NCBI RefSeq assembly: GCF_027942865.1
Contig: NC_134521.1
Span: 1,502,501 to 1,566,500, forward strand
From: Odontesthes bonariensis
Taxonomy: Eukaryota > Chordata > Actinopteri > Atheriniformes > Atherinopsidae
DNA: 64,000 bases
Direction of reading: 5' to 3'
Shown: positions 1-10,675 of the stretch, piece by piece
Position numbering within the stretch: position 1 is the stretch's first letter
How the letters are laid out: each line of letters opens with the position of its first letter
Translations under genes and position numbers: made by a program
Notes under the pieces: model-generated
Database searches by the model: none
What the model was told of the DNA's origin: nothing
Seen by the model: only the letters and a program-made list of their open reading frames with translations

Positions 1-1238
1 GATTCTGATCCAACATCCGGCGGCTCAGGGGAGGAAGTGGTGCAGTGTCAACACAATGTATGGTGGGGATGGGGCTCAGCTGACCTAAACTGGCGACGTT
101 GTAAGTCGGTGGGGGCAATACTCAATCCTCAATCCCACCGACACGCCTTCTGATGAGGAAGCAGAGTCGGGGACCTCTGATGTGGGGCCTCTCATTTCTG
201 GGGCTGAGGTTGCCGAGGTGGTCGAAAAGCTCCTCGGTGGCAAGGCCCCAGGGGTGGATGAGGTCTGTCCCGAGTTCCTCAAGACTCTGGATATTGTAGG
301 GCTGTCTTGTTTGACACGCCTCTGCAACATTGCGTGGACATCAGGGACAGTGCCTCTGGACTGGCAGATCGGGGTGGTGGTCCCCCTCTTTAAAAAGGGG
401 GGATGGAGGGTGTGTTCCAACTACAGGGGGATCACACTCCTCAGCCTCCCTGGTAAGGTCTATTCGGGGGTACTGGGAGGAGGCTCCGTCAGACAGTCGA
501 ATCGTGGTTTCAGGAGGAGCAGGGGGGACTTTCATCCTGGTCGTGGAACAGTGGACCAGCTCTACACCCTCAGCAGGGTCTTGAAGGGTGCATGGGAGTT
601 CGCTCAACCGGTCTACATCTGTTTTGTGGACTGGGAGAAGGTGTTCGACCATGTCCCTCGGGGAGTCCTGTGGGGGATGCTCCGGGAGTATGGAGCGCCC
701 CCGGCCATACCCCCTTGATAGGAGGTTGAGGGGGTCTGTTTTGGCGACCCCAGAATCGGGTCTCTGCTCTTTGCGGACGATGTGGTTCTGTTGGCGTCAT
801 CGTGCCGTGACCTTCAGCTCTCACTGGAGCGGTTCGCAGCCGAGTGTGAAGCGGCTGGGATGAGAATCAGCACCTCCAAATCTGAGACCATGGTCCTCGG
901 CCGGAAAAGGGTGGAATGCCCTCTCCGGGTCGGGAATGAGATCCTTGCCCAAGTGGAGGAGTTCAAGTATATTGGGGTCTTGTTAACTAATGAGGGACGA
1001 ATGTAGCAGGATATTGACAGGCGGATCGGTGCGGCGTCTGCAGTGATGCGGCTCTGCACCGGCCTGCCATGGTGAAGAAGGAGCTGAGCCAGAAGGCAAA
1101 GCTCTCGATTTACCAGTCAGTCTTCGTTCCTACCCTCACCTATGGTCACAAGCTGTGGGAAGTGACAGAAAGAACGAGATCACGGAAACAAGTGGCCAAA
1201 ATGGGCTTCCTCCGCAGGGTGTTTGGGCTCTCCCTTAA
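1..1238 (+). mobile_element. Rex3 (RTE-clade) LINE, RT part, left piece
   Basis: Decayed non-LTR retrotransposon that starts before the window edge. Translated pieces match the better Rex3 copy at 33.2-33.6 kb and 46.7-47.6 kb: the segment APGVDEVCPEFLKTLD, then PLFKKGG, then the palm and thumb regions ending in LTYGHKLWEV. The stretch near 361-385 matches the conserved Rex3 segment that I recall as a published Rex3 PCR primer site (TGGCAGACNGGGGTGGTGGT). The RT core is internally deleted near 715-765, and the frame is broken several times, so it cannot encode an enzyme. The element is cut at 1238 by a DNA transposon and resumes at 1905. Confidence 0.85.
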
Positions 1239-1904
1239 GCCGGAGTTACAGTTGACGCGTCGCTCACGGCCGTGGCGGACCGTGACGTCAAAATGACGTT
1301 TCAAAAAAGACGGCGCAGCCCGTTGTCGTGCACCAGTCGATTTTTGTAACTTGGCGGCGCCAACAACGACAGACCGGATGGACCAATTTGAGACTAGGCT
1401 CAGTCAGGAGGTGCGTTTGTACAGGCAGCTGTACGACACTGCAGTGAAACAGCACAGGGAGCACGTAAACCCAAAACTGGTGCACAGAGATTGGCAGAAC
1501 TTTGGGGAAAGAGGGAGAGTTCTGTAAGAATGTGTGGAAGAAGTTACGGGACAGATACATGAAGGCAAAGAAGAGGGCAGAGACTCCAAGTGGTGATGCC
1601 TGGGGCTTCAGACCTTCACCTCTTTTAACTGAATTAAAAAATTCAAATGATCCGAATACTGCAGCAATATCATTAATGACAGTATTCCTGTTCTTGACAG
1701 GGGCATTGTTTTCTTCTCGACTTTCATCGTTGAAGAGTAGTTAGCGGTAAGCTTAACGTAGCACCGCCACCTCTGTGACAGAGAAAATTGCAACAAATTG
1801 GCGCAAGTCAACTACTAGTGACTTGCGCCACTATATATAGCCGGCACGAAATCGTGACGTCATCAACACTGCTCGCGCTAGCAGACGCGCCAACCATGCT
1901 AGAA
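1239..1904 (+). mobile_element. PIF/Harbinger-like DNA element inside Rex3
   Basis: An insertion of about 666 bp interrupting Rex3, with CCTTAA on both sides (1233-1238 and 1905-1910). That is compatible with the TTA/TAA target duplications of PIF/Harbinger. The two ends form an imperfect inverted repeat: left end CAGTTGACGCGTC, right end in reverse complement TGGTTGGCGCGTC. It contains a broken MADF-type open frame, as carried by Harbinger elements. No DDE transposase is visible, so it is non-autonomous. TTAA within the duplication would also allow a piggyBac reading; the MADF remnant argues for Harbinger. Confidence 0.55.
1378..1640 (+). pseudogene. MADF-domain (Myb/SANT-like) remnant of Harbinger element
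   Basis: The frame starts at ATG 1378 with MDQFETRLSQEVRLYRQLYD and continues with an HREHVNPKLVHRDWQNFGE-type segment. After a stop or frameshift near 1525, another frame supplies CKNVWKKLRDRYMKAKKR. Together these cover most of a MADF domain, the DNA-binding accessory protein of PIF/Harbinger transposons, which helps recruit the transposase to the nucleus and to the element ends. The frame is disrupted by a stop and a shift, so no functional product is expected. Family assignment is from motif appearance only. Confidence 0.55.
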
Positions 1905-2192
1905 CCTTAAGAGATAGGGTGAGAAGCTCGGTCATCCGGTAGAGGCTCGGAGTAGAGCCGCTGCTCCTCCACATCGAGAGGAGCCAGATGAGGTGGCTCG
2001 GGCATCTGGTTAGGATGCCTCCTGGACACGTTGGATAGACTATGTCTATTGGCTGACCTGGGAACGCCTCGGGGTCCCCAACGGAAGAGCTGGAAGAAAT
2101 GGCCGAGTTGAGGGATGTCTGAGCTTCTCTGCTCAAGATGCTGCCCCCATGACACGATCCCCGGACTACTGGTCGATGATGGATGAATGGAA
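1905..2192 (+). mobile_element. Rex3 LINE, 3' end piece
   Basis: Right-hand remainder of the Rex3 copy, after the Harbinger-like insertion. It matches the 3' end of the copy at 47.55-47.9 kb (GAGATAGGGTGAGAAGC, then GGTGGCTCGGGCATCTGGTT) and finishes in GATGGATGAATGG. That is the GATG-type short tandem tail known for Rex3. Decayed and non-coding. Confidence 0.8.
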
Positions 2193-2285
2193 TAATAGGC
2201 CCAGTTTTAATTTTTTTTAAAAAGGAGCCATATTCTAGAAAAATCTTTTTCTTTTTCTTGGGAGCAGATATTAGGGTGTCTGTAG

Positions 2286-3088
2286 TAGAGATGCGCGGGT
2301 GAATCCACGGAGCCCGCGGATTAACCGCGGATCGGGCGGATGACACGTCGAAAAATCGTATTTTAATTAAATTCGGGCGGGTTGAGGCTGAAGCACTAAA
2401 ATAAAAACAAAAAAAAAACCACATAACTTTCCAGGATGGATTTATCGTGCTATGTAGACGGACTTTGTTGTCTAGATTCTTTTAAAAAATTCGTACACTC
2501 AAAACGGTGTACCCGTGCTCATCATGTTTTACTTTTTTCTTGATGGAGTGTGAAATATAGCTGCAAATAGTATTTCAATGCAGACATGTCAAAACGACAG
2601 TGGAATGCACATTTTCAAGGTGATGGAAGGGTCGTGTGATGCTTGGAAATAGATCAGTTAATACAAAATGTAGAACTAGACAGTTATATTCTGTATTAAT
2701 GTTTCACATACAAGTGGGGAGACGTAGGGTATGCTAACCTGTAACTAGTGATAGTGTGAATGCCTTGGAAGGAATTCAATCGCTTGTGACGGCTGTGTGT
2801 CTTAGAGGTGTACAATTTAGCACTTGGGAGTGATTTTGACAGCACTATTATCCACTACATAGTAGTAGGTGGACTTATTGGCAAGATATAATGAACTATG
2901 CTGTTTGAAAAAGCCGATACAAATAGCCAAGGCACCTTCAATAGACCTAGGCCTACACCTATCGGCGGATGGCGGGCGGGTTCGGTTTTGAAAATCGGTG
3001 AAAAAATGTTTGTGCAAATGGATACCGGGCGGATATATATTTTTTGCAGCGGTTGCGGATGGGAAAATACGTCATCCGCGCATCTCTA
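2286..3088. mobile_element. Non-autonomous hAT element with 8-bp target duplication
   Basis: An 803-bp element bounded by inverted ends: TAGAGATGCGCGGGTGA on the left and, in reverse complement, TAGAGATGCGCGGATGA on the right. It is flanked by an exact 8-bp direct repeat, GTCTGTAG, at 2278-2285 and 3089-3096. An 8-bp duplication is the hAT hallmark. The ends are rich in CCGCGG/GCGGAT motifs. No transposase frame is visible inside, so this is a MITE-like internal-deletion derivative. Confidence 0.85.
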
Positions 3089-3096
3089 GTCTGTAG

Positions 3097-3676
3097 TAAC
3101 CATCAAGTGTAAAACTCCCAAGAAACACAATGATGGATTCATTGTGTTCCTCATTTGAAAACCCATTCTGATTTTAATTTCAAATTTACACTGTACCGTA
3201 AGTTGATTCCACCTCCTCTGCTAAGCCTCGTCTCTCACATCCACCCTACAGACTGATGAACCCAGGTTTTTGGGGTAACTCTTGTTTCAATATAACTTTA
3301 TTGTTACAATTGGCATTGATATTGGAAGCAGCAGGACAAGATTACAGATTAATTACTGCCATGTATTCACCACCATCTCATAGAAGTTTATTAAATTGTT
3401 AAAAATCTTAATCTATTACTTAGTCTTCTGAGACATAAATTGTTCATTAATTTTATGCTTGTGGACATGGAAATAAATACCCAGAGGAATACATTCTAAG
3501 GCCTTTTCATGAAACAGGAACAAAAAAAAAACTATCATATCACAGACATTTTGAGACTGAAGTTGTTTGGTGGTGAGGTTACACAGGAGATCTTAGTTTG
3601 TCTCCAAACTCAACTAATACTTACACCAACTGTACTTCGAAACTCACTTGTTGTTTTTCTGTTAGACTGGGTTGAA
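3097..3676. other. Intergenic, nothing recognised
   Basis: AT-rich sequence without a convincing gene, tandem repeat or transposon end between two hAT elements. Confidence 0.5.
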
Positions 3677-4893
3677 GGGGCTGGGTTAAAAAAATCGATT
3701 CAATCGATTTTGGATCGATTTAATTTTAAATTATGCAAAAGCAATTTGTAGGGCATGAGATCGATTTTTCCCCATGAAGTTAACCCCAGTGGTCTCGTGC
3801 GTGATGCAACAGTGGCGCGTTTACGTTCCCCTGGCCATTCAAGCGCACAAGCTTGCAAGATGGCCGACGCAGGTAAAACTCCGCTCAGCAAGCCACCCCA
3901 ATTTAGTCTGAAGTCTGGAACCATTTCGGGTTTTAAACAATAAAAGGACAAAGAGCTGGATAAAACCAAAGTGGTTTGCAAGATCTCCCAAACGGAGGTC
4001 AGTTATTGTCAAAATACTACAAAACTCAGAAACCACTTGACAAGGTATCACACTACTAACATTAGCTGTTAACATTAGCCAACAAGCCGTCCGGGAAAAA
4101 ACAAAAGAAACTGAAGGAATCACTAACATTACCAGCCAATTCTCCGCGGGCCATAAAGATAACAGGGGGCCAAAGATTTACGCCCATACTTGATAGTGGA
4201 AAACGAAGGCTTCAAGCGGCTCGTTTATGTGCTCGATCCAAAACTACGTTATGGTGTACCGTAAACATCTGACAGATGAGTGCATATCCACTGTTGGCTC
4301 ACCTAGCAAAGCAATACCTTTGTGTCCCAGGGACCAGTATTGCGTCAAAGAGGGTGTTTTCAACTGCGGGTGATATTGTCACTGCAAAAAGGAGCTGCCT
4401 AACCCCAGATCAGGTCAATGAGCTACTTTTCCTGCACAATCTCACAATTACCAAGTGACAAAAAAGTCACAATAACAGGACTTGACTTTAGATAGTTTAA
4501 GTTTAATTTTAGTTTTGTTACCATTATTATAATTTTTGCACATTAAGAAGCAATGCCTTACAATTTGCAGTGATGGAATGTTGTAGTTCTAGTACACTTT
4601 CACTTGCAATTCCTTTATAATTTAAAAGTTGCACTTTTGAGAATTGAGACAGTTGTGTTTACAGCTGAAGTTTAAACTGTCTTTTCAAAAGTTTGCACTT
4701 AAAACCTGTTGTTTATGGTGAAAATAATAAATAAAATAAAATACATTTGTATTTTGTAACACAGTTGAGCCATTTTCCTTATTTAAGAGCAGATTGAATT
4801 GAATTGTATCAAATCGAATCGTGATTAATCAATTCAGGACCTTTTGAATTGAAATCAAATCGATTTAGGAAATTGGCCACGATACCCGGCCCT
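3677..4893 (+). mobile_element. Decayed hAT transposon (BED finger and hAT C-terminal remnants)
   Basis: The element runs from GGGGCTGGGTTAAAAAAATC to the inverted end that reads AGGGCCGGGTATCGTGG on the other strand. Both subterminal regions are full of ATCGATT-type motifs. It retains the start of a BED zinc-finger protein (from ATG 3858; MADAGKTPLS, then the TKVVCKISQTEVSYCQNTT and LRNHLTRYHTT segments in a broken frame) and a C-terminal dimerisation segment at 4276-4458. The middle of the transposase is deleted. A clean 8-bp target duplication could not be identified. Confidence 0.7.
4276..4458 (+). pseudogene. hAT transposase C-terminal dimerisation segment
   Basis: Sixty codons including ASKRVFSTAGDIVTAKRSCL and QVNELLFLHN. 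This is the end of the hAT C-terminal (dimerisation) region seen in ZBED-like transposases. The catalytic part is missing because the element is internally deleted, so this is a fossil. Its frame happens to remain open from an ATG at 4276 to the natural stop. Confidence 0.75.
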
Positions 4894-5227
4894 ATGTGGT
4901 TGATATATTGTATCATCACCAATTTATACCTAAGGCTCTGTGCTTAAGAGTTTTACTTTTCCTGCACTCTAAAACCTGAGGAAAAATAAATACTGTCCAA
5001 AGAAATATTTAATTTCTCAACTTTAATGGGACTAAACTAGCATGAATCAAAGACCACGTGAGAGTTGAAATGTTCAGCCATAAATGCATTTGTCTTCATT
5101 TTTTTCATTTCTTTCTTTTATTTTCTTAAAGACAATTGCATGTATTGAAAATGTTGATGCGATATATGTATGTCACCCCAGACTTGAAAGGTAAACCGAT
5201 GCAAATGTTTCTCAAAGTCATAAATGG
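4894..5227. other. 3' flank of minus-strand receptor, nothing recognised
   Basis: AT-rich spacer between the hAT fossil and the receptor gene. It would hold the 3' UTR of the receptor transcript. No specific element seen. Confidence 0.5.
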
Positions 5228-6169
5228 TTAAGGGGAAACTTTAGGCTTTCCTGAGATACCAGAAAGCTTCATTCGACAGCATAGATTGTACATGAGGACA
5301 GGTCTGATGGTCTGATCTCTGAGGCCATAGATCAGTGCACTCAAACACCTGGGAAGAATGATAATAAACATATAAATAACAATCTGGATGCGTATAAGTA
5401 CACTAAAGAGAACAAGTTTTGAGACAGCAAATAGTAATGGGTTATGTATCGTTGAGGAGATACTGAAGCCCAGCTGCACCAGATGCATCAGCAGTGTGTT
5501 ACGAGCCTTAAGAGCTGAAGCTTTGTCTGTGGAGGCTGACCTGGCTGCTATAATTACAGCAATATAGGTGGAGGTGATAGTCATACCAGCAGAAACTAAC
5601 AGAAAACAAGTATAAGCTTCCTCATAATCGTAATATAGTGGTGAAAGCAACATGGCAACTGCATTACAAAACGTGTTCATCTGCAGAGTTTCTAGTTTTT
5701 CGAAGGGAAATTCTAACAGCAAAATGACTCGAATGACAACATTTATAAAACAAATGGCCCAAACCACAATAACAGCCACTTCTGTGTTTCTGATGGTGAT
5801 GATGGAAGCGTGCCTCAGAGGGTAGCACACTGCTACACATCTCTCCAAAGACATCACCACCAGTATCAGAGGGGAGATTTCATTTGCGAAATTGGCAAGA
5901 AAATAGAAAACACCACATACAGGATATGTCAGAAATATTCTACAGATAGACAATATGTACATCAACTGACTCAGTGTCAGCTGAACGGTGTCTGCAAACA
6001 GGAGGTTATAAAGAAGAATGTAGCGGCAAGTTTCACGAAACACTGGTTTACTCCTCAAAGTGTACAACATGGTCCCATTAATGAAGAGGAATATACAGCA
6101 TGGAACTGTAGTCAGAGTGGTATACAACACTCTCTCCAGGAACACCAGTCTAACAGTTGTGTTGGACAT
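5228..6169 (-). CDS. Odorant receptor 131-2-like (copy 1)
   Basis: A 313-residue seven-transmembrane GPCR in one uninterrupted frame, normal length for a fish odorant receptor. The start is the first ATG of the frame and gives a short extracellular N-terminus with a glycosylation site at Asn3. TM1 follows at about 12-36. Cys85 before TM3 and Cys168 in the second extracellular loop can form the usual disulfide. The TM3 end reads LERCVAVCYPLRH (108-120), so the usual E/D-R-Y is ERC here. TM7 carries the LPRCLSALIYGLRD segment in place of NPxxY. The conserved AARSASTDKA segment lies in the third intracellular loop. It should sense water-borne odorants at the plasma membrane of olfactory neurons; the ligand is unknown. 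The frame is intact. Family name is from recognised sequence pattern; function is inferred. Confidence 0.9.
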   Translation of the reverse strand: MSNTTVRLVFLERVLYTTLTTVPCCIFLFINGTMLYTLRSKPVFRETCRYILLYNLLFADTVQLTLSQLMYILSICRIFLTYPVCGVFYFLANFANEISPLILVVMSLERCVAVCYPLRHASIITIRNTEVAVIVVWAICFINVVIRVILLLEFPFEKLETLQMNTFCNAVAMLLSPLYYDYEEAYTCFLLVSAGMTITSTYIAVIIAARSASTDKASALKARNTLLMHLVQLGFSISSTIHNPLLFAVSKLVLFSVLIRIQIVIYMFIIILPRCLSALIYGLRDQTIRPVLMYNLCCRMKLSGISGKPKVSP

Positions 6170-6187
6170 CTCACAGAAATAATTTAA

Positions 6188-7351
6188 GGAATCAGAAATA
6201 TCAATATGTTAATCTCACTGGACGACAAAAACCCTACAAATCCACTTTAGTCTGCTTTGTAAACACCGTCTCTTACTTAGTTACATCCAAAGCATAAACT
6301 CCTTCATTTACATGTCAGTGTATCAGCAGGCTGGAGTCTGTGTTTGCTTTGAGAAAGGCTGCTCTGGTTTACCTGCTATCACATTTCACATATCAGCTTT
6401 GTCCAAGTCTAGGTTCAGGTTAAGCATAGTTAACAGTTCAGTAACAGGAAATTAGATCTATTCTTTAAAATTAGCTGTCAATTTCGTTGATAGACTAGAG
6501 AAATCAAGAGAAAATTTTGAATGTAAATGATCAACCTGTTGGTCTCACTAGAACACTAAAGCACAGTTGATATAGTTTGTGTCCCTTAAACACTTTAGAT
6601 GCAACATATCTTAAAAACAAATAGTTGAAAAACTCAAACTAATAAAGACTCGTCACCTGTGAAGATAGTTGTCAGGTCAGCACTTGTTTCTTTGTGGGCA
6701 AAGCTGGTCTGCTTGGTTTACTTGACCCAGCATATAATTTATGAGCTTTCTTGGCAACCTGATCACATGATGCATCATGTTAACATGGTTACCAGATCAC
6801 TGATGGTTCATTACACCTCTCCAGTCTGTTATACTTTTTAAAACTCAACAGCTTTAGTCTTTTGACTAAATTACATACCAGTGTATGTTACATTTCATAT
6901 TGTCATTTTATGAACTACTGAAAAAAAAATAAAAACAGGAGGGTAAAAGCGAAGTCACATTTTGAATGATTTACTCTTTTAGTGGCATTTATAAATACTG
7001 ACTTTACAAAGTAACTAAATAACAGCTTCTAATTTAATGCATAGTAACATCCAAAACTACGGCGGGAATAAGACATCAATCACACCTTTAGGGGTAATAT
7101 TGGGCTTTCTCAGGTTTCCATATCCTCTCCCAAGTTAGATGGATTTTTTGTGCCCGTTTAAGCTTGACTTCAGAAAAAAGACACGGCACACTCCAAAAAC
7201 AATTTTTTCTCTCAAAGCATACTAAACGAAAAATATCTCGTTCATATTCCAACCACTTTTCTGTTGCATTATGGTGTCATAGTTGTATTCAGAACCACTC
7301 AAGGCAAAGTTTGTTGAGCCCTTATTCAGGTAGAGTGTGGAAAGTCAAAAC
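6188..7351. other. Upstream region of receptor copy 1, nothing specific
   Basis: About 1.2 kb of AT-rich DNA with no coding potential, no clear repeats and no transposon ends. The promoter of the minus-strand receptor must lie here, but no convincing element can be named. Confidence 0.45.
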
Positions 7352-7545
7352 TGTCACGCCCACGGGACTTTCCCCATGTTTTTAGTTTTATGTTTTATCA
7401 TGTTTTAGGTTATGTTTTGGTTTTCGGTTCATGTCTTGGTTTTGAGTTCTTGCTTTTAGTCTTGCCATGTTTTTCCCCTCACTTCCCAAGCTTGCTCATT
7501 AGTTTCACGCACATCACCTGTTCATTCCTTTACCCTCCCATTGTG
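7352..7545 (+). mobile_element. Fragment of LTR-retrotransposon LTR
   Basis: Begins TGTCACGCCCACGGGACTTT and runs through TCATGTTTTAGGTTATGTTTTGG and TTTTTCCCCTCACTTCCC. These are the same blocks, in the same order, as the longer LTR at 19803-20270. The right half is missing or diverged. Probably a solo or truncated LTR. Confidence 0.6.
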
Positions 7546-7894
7546 ACAAAACATCGATTTGCCAACATGCTTATTGTTTTCAGCGTCATTGAAAGTTGCA
7601 CATAGCTTTCCAAAGGAAGATGAAGGGTTGATTTTCTGTTTAACATCCATGAACAGTGTACCTTAAAGTTATATTGGCTGGGAAAATTTGGTCTGAATAG
7701 GCTACATTCTGGGCCTCCATTGCTGATGTAGCTGTATCGAACTCTGGCAACAAGATGGCTGGTGCTAGTCATGGCAGCACCCAAATCTAGTGGTAGAAAC
7801 TTGAGGTTGGAGGAGACCTACAGTGCTTGACTAGTTTGTGGGACTCCAGAGACAGCTGACAAGCACCCACTCAGTCAAATGTGGAACTAAAAAC
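7546..7894. other. Intergenic, nothing recognised
   Basis: No gene or repeat could be recognised between the LTR fragment and the decayed Rex3-like copy. Confidence 0.4.
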
Positions 7895-8495
7895 TCATGT
7901 GGGTGGGACGCTTTAAAAAGGAGGAGCAGAGAGTGGGTTCCAGGTCCAGGGGAATCACACTTCTCAGCCTTCCTGGGAAAGTCTATGCCATGGTGGTAGA
8001 AAAATGACTCCAACAGATAGCTGAACCTCAGATTCAGGAGGAACAATAAAGTTTTCATCCAGGTCTTGGAACACTAGACCAGCGTTTTACCATCATAATT
8101 ATATTGGCAGTGTGGGAGTACGCCCAACCAGTCTTTTGGTCTTTTATGGACTTGGTAAAGCTTACGACCATGTCCCTTGTGGTATCCTGTATGTGGTACT
8201 TTGGTAGTATGGGTTATCAGGCCCCTGAAATAGGAGTTTGGTTTGCATTGCTGTCTGTAGCCTAATGCAGAAATATTTACAACACATTTTGCTCTCTATC
8301 TATACACACAATTACTAGGGGTAGCCAAGGGATTGAGGGTCCTAAGTTTGTTCTGCTATTTGCAGATGATGTGGCCCTCTTGGCTTCAACAGAAACCCCC
8401 ACCACACTGGGGAAATTTACAGGTGGGATGAAAATTAGCACCTCGAAGTCTGAGGCCATGGTTCACAGGCAGAAAAGGGTGGAGTGGCCTTTCTA
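7895..8495 (+). mobile_element. Old, decayed Rex3-like LINE fragment
   Basis: Degenerate nucleotide match to the Rex3 RT region in the order seen at 33.5-33.6 kb and 46.7-46.9 kb: a TTTAAAAAGGAGGAGCAGAG block, GGGGAATCACACTTCTCAGC, a CAACCAGTC/TTTTATGGACTTGG block, then TTTGCAGATGATGTGG (a relic of FADDV) and ATTAGCACCTCGAAGTCTGAG. Many frameshifts, so long dead. Confidence 0.7.
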
Positions 8496-8679
8496 AATGG
8501 ATGCATCTTCAATTAATTGTAATCATAACTAGAAAATTTTTGAAGAAATTTAGAAGGGGCCTGCCAAAGTGTGCGTATCGCTCAACCAATCACGGCTGTT
8601 CAGGAATGGTTCGCAAGGCCTAAAGAAGAAGTATTCAAGCCTAAACGGCATCAAAGCCATTTAAATTAAAAAATTTAAA

Positions 8680-10040
8680 GCAGCGAACTGTCCCTTTAAA
8701 GAGGCGAACTGTACCTTTAAAGCGGCGAACTGTCCCTTTAAAGAGGCGAACTGTCCCTTTAAAGAGCCGAACTGTCCCTTTAAAGTGGCGAACTGTCCCT
8801 TTAAAGCGGTGAACTGTCCCTTTAAAGAGGTGACCTGTCCCTTTAAAGCGGCGAACTGTCCCTTTAAAGCGGCGAACTGTCCCTTTAAAGCGGCGAACTG
8901 TCTCTTTAAAGAGGTGAACTGTCCCTTTAAAGAGGCGAACTGTCCCTTTTCAGAGGTGAACTGTCCCTTTAAAGAGCCTAACTGTCCCTTTAAAGTGGCG
9001 AACTATCCCTTTAAAGAGGTGAACTGTCCCTTTAAAGAGCCGAACTGTCCCTTTAAAGTGGCGAACTGTCCCTTTAAAGCGGTGAACTGTCCCTTTAAAG
9101 AGGCGACCTGTCCCTTTAAAGCAGCGAACTGTCCCTTTAAAGCGGCGAACTGTCTCTTTAAAGAGGTGAACTGTCCCTTTAAAGAGCCGAACTGTCCCTT
9201 TAAAGTTGCGAACTGTCCCTTTAAAGCGGCGAACTGTCCCTTTAAAGCGGCGAACTGTCTCTTTAAAGAGGTGAACTGTCCCTTTAAAGAGCCGAACTGT
9301 CCCTTTAAAGAGGCGAACTGTCCCTTTAAAGCGGCGAACTGTCCCTTTAAAGCGGCGAACTGTCTCTTTAAAGAGGTGAACTGTCCCTTTAAAGCGCCGA
9401 ACTGTCCCTTTAAAGAGGCGACCTGTCCCTTTAAAGCGGCGAACTGTCCCTTTAAAGCGGCGAACTGTCCCTTTAAAGAGGCGAACTGTCCCTTTAAAGA
9501 GCCGAACTGTCCCTTTAAAGTGGCGAACTATCCCTTTAAAGAGGTGAACTGTCCCTTTAAAGAGCCGAACTGTCCCTTTAAAGTGGCGAACTGTCCCTTT
9601 AAAGCGGTGAACTGTCCCTTTAAAGCGGCGAACTGTCCCTTTAAAGCGGCGAACTGTCTCTTTAAAGAGGTGAACTGTCCCTTTAAAGAGCCGAACTGTC
9701 CCTTTAAAGCGGCGAACTGTCCCTTTAAAGCGGCGAACTGTCTCTTTAAAGAGGTGAACTGTCCCTTTAAAGAGCCGAACTGTCCCTTTAAAGAGGCGAA
9801 CTGTCCCTTTAAAGCGTCGAACTGTCCCTTTAAAGCGGCGAACTGTCTCTTTAAAGAGGTGAACTGTCCCTTTAAAGCGCCGAACTGTCTCTTTAAAGAG
9901 GTGAACTGTCCCTTTAAAGCGGCGAACTGTCTCTTTAAAGAGGTGAACTGTCCCTTTAAAGCGCCGAACTGTCTCTTTAAAGAGGTGAACTGTCCCTTTA
10001 AAGCGCCGAACTGTCCCTTTAAAGCTGACCCTTTTAACTG
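8680..10040 (+). repeat. 21-bp minisatellite, about 64 copies
   Basis: Tandem array of a 21-bp unit, GCGAACTGTCCCTTTAAAGAG with variants (GCG/GTG/CCG, CTCTTT). Because 21 is a multiple of three, one frame stays open for 418 codons and would read as CPFKxxN heptads. It has no ATG at its head (it opens at GTG) and no domain, so it is not called a gene. The unit's core, AACTGTCCCTTTAA, also occurs at the end of a dispersed repeat at about 19606-19630 (reverse strand) and 22918-22935. The array therefore probably grew from that repeat's terminus. Confidence 0.95.
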
Positions 10041-10499
10041 ACAGTTAAGCTGCCCCAGCTGCGGCTACACTAATTATATGAGACTCAGGCTTCTCAGAGC
10101 CAAAAAACCTCTACAAACAGATGCTTCCCATTCGGAAACCGTAAGAGCTACGGAAAAACTTCTCGCAGAATGAGCGAGGGACGCCTTTGGACTTCAATAT
10201 TCCTGCGTTTCAGGGGGCTTTGGGGGGCTGTCTTTTGCTTATTACGTCGCCATGGTAACTCTAATCTTCAATAAAAGTATTAGCCCGCGAAAACTCATCG
10301 AGCCTGTCGTTTTGATACATATATTGTTGGGATGTGCGGGCCCATAGGGCCCGCATTAATGTGGAAGAACAAATATAGCCTATAAATAAATAAATCTATA
10401 AAGAGACACGTTTTCAATGTTAAATCCCATAGACTTTTGCCAACGGAATAGTAATTGGTAGCCTGGCGACGCCATCCTACGTACTTCCACCCAAAGATT
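10041..10499. other. Flank of minisatellite, unclassified
   Basis: Non-coding sequence after the array. It includes a short inverted pair GTGCGGGCCC...GGGCCCGCAT near 10334-10357. It may be the rest of the dispersed element that hosts the minisatellite; no family could be named. Confidence 0.35.
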
Positions 10500-10675
10500 T
10501 TGGCTCCGCACATAGTCTGGCCAAATCCCCCTACCTCGGTTCGCTCAGTGTTTTGCCAATCAGCAAACAGTTGCGAGTGGTGACGCAGAACTCACGCGCG
10601 GAGTCCATTGTAGTCCATATAATTGTAGTTCAACCGCAGCGGAAATAAACATGGCGACGGAAGAACGCTAGAAGC

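Noticed and set aside
3677-4893. Exact 8-bp target duplication for the older hAT element
   Set aside because: Only similar flanks (TGGGTTGA and TGTGGTTGA) were found, not a clean repeat.
8785-10041. 418-codon ORF (CPFK heptads)
   Set aside because: Opens at GTG, lies wholly in a 21-bp minisatellite and has no domain, so it was kept as a repeat.
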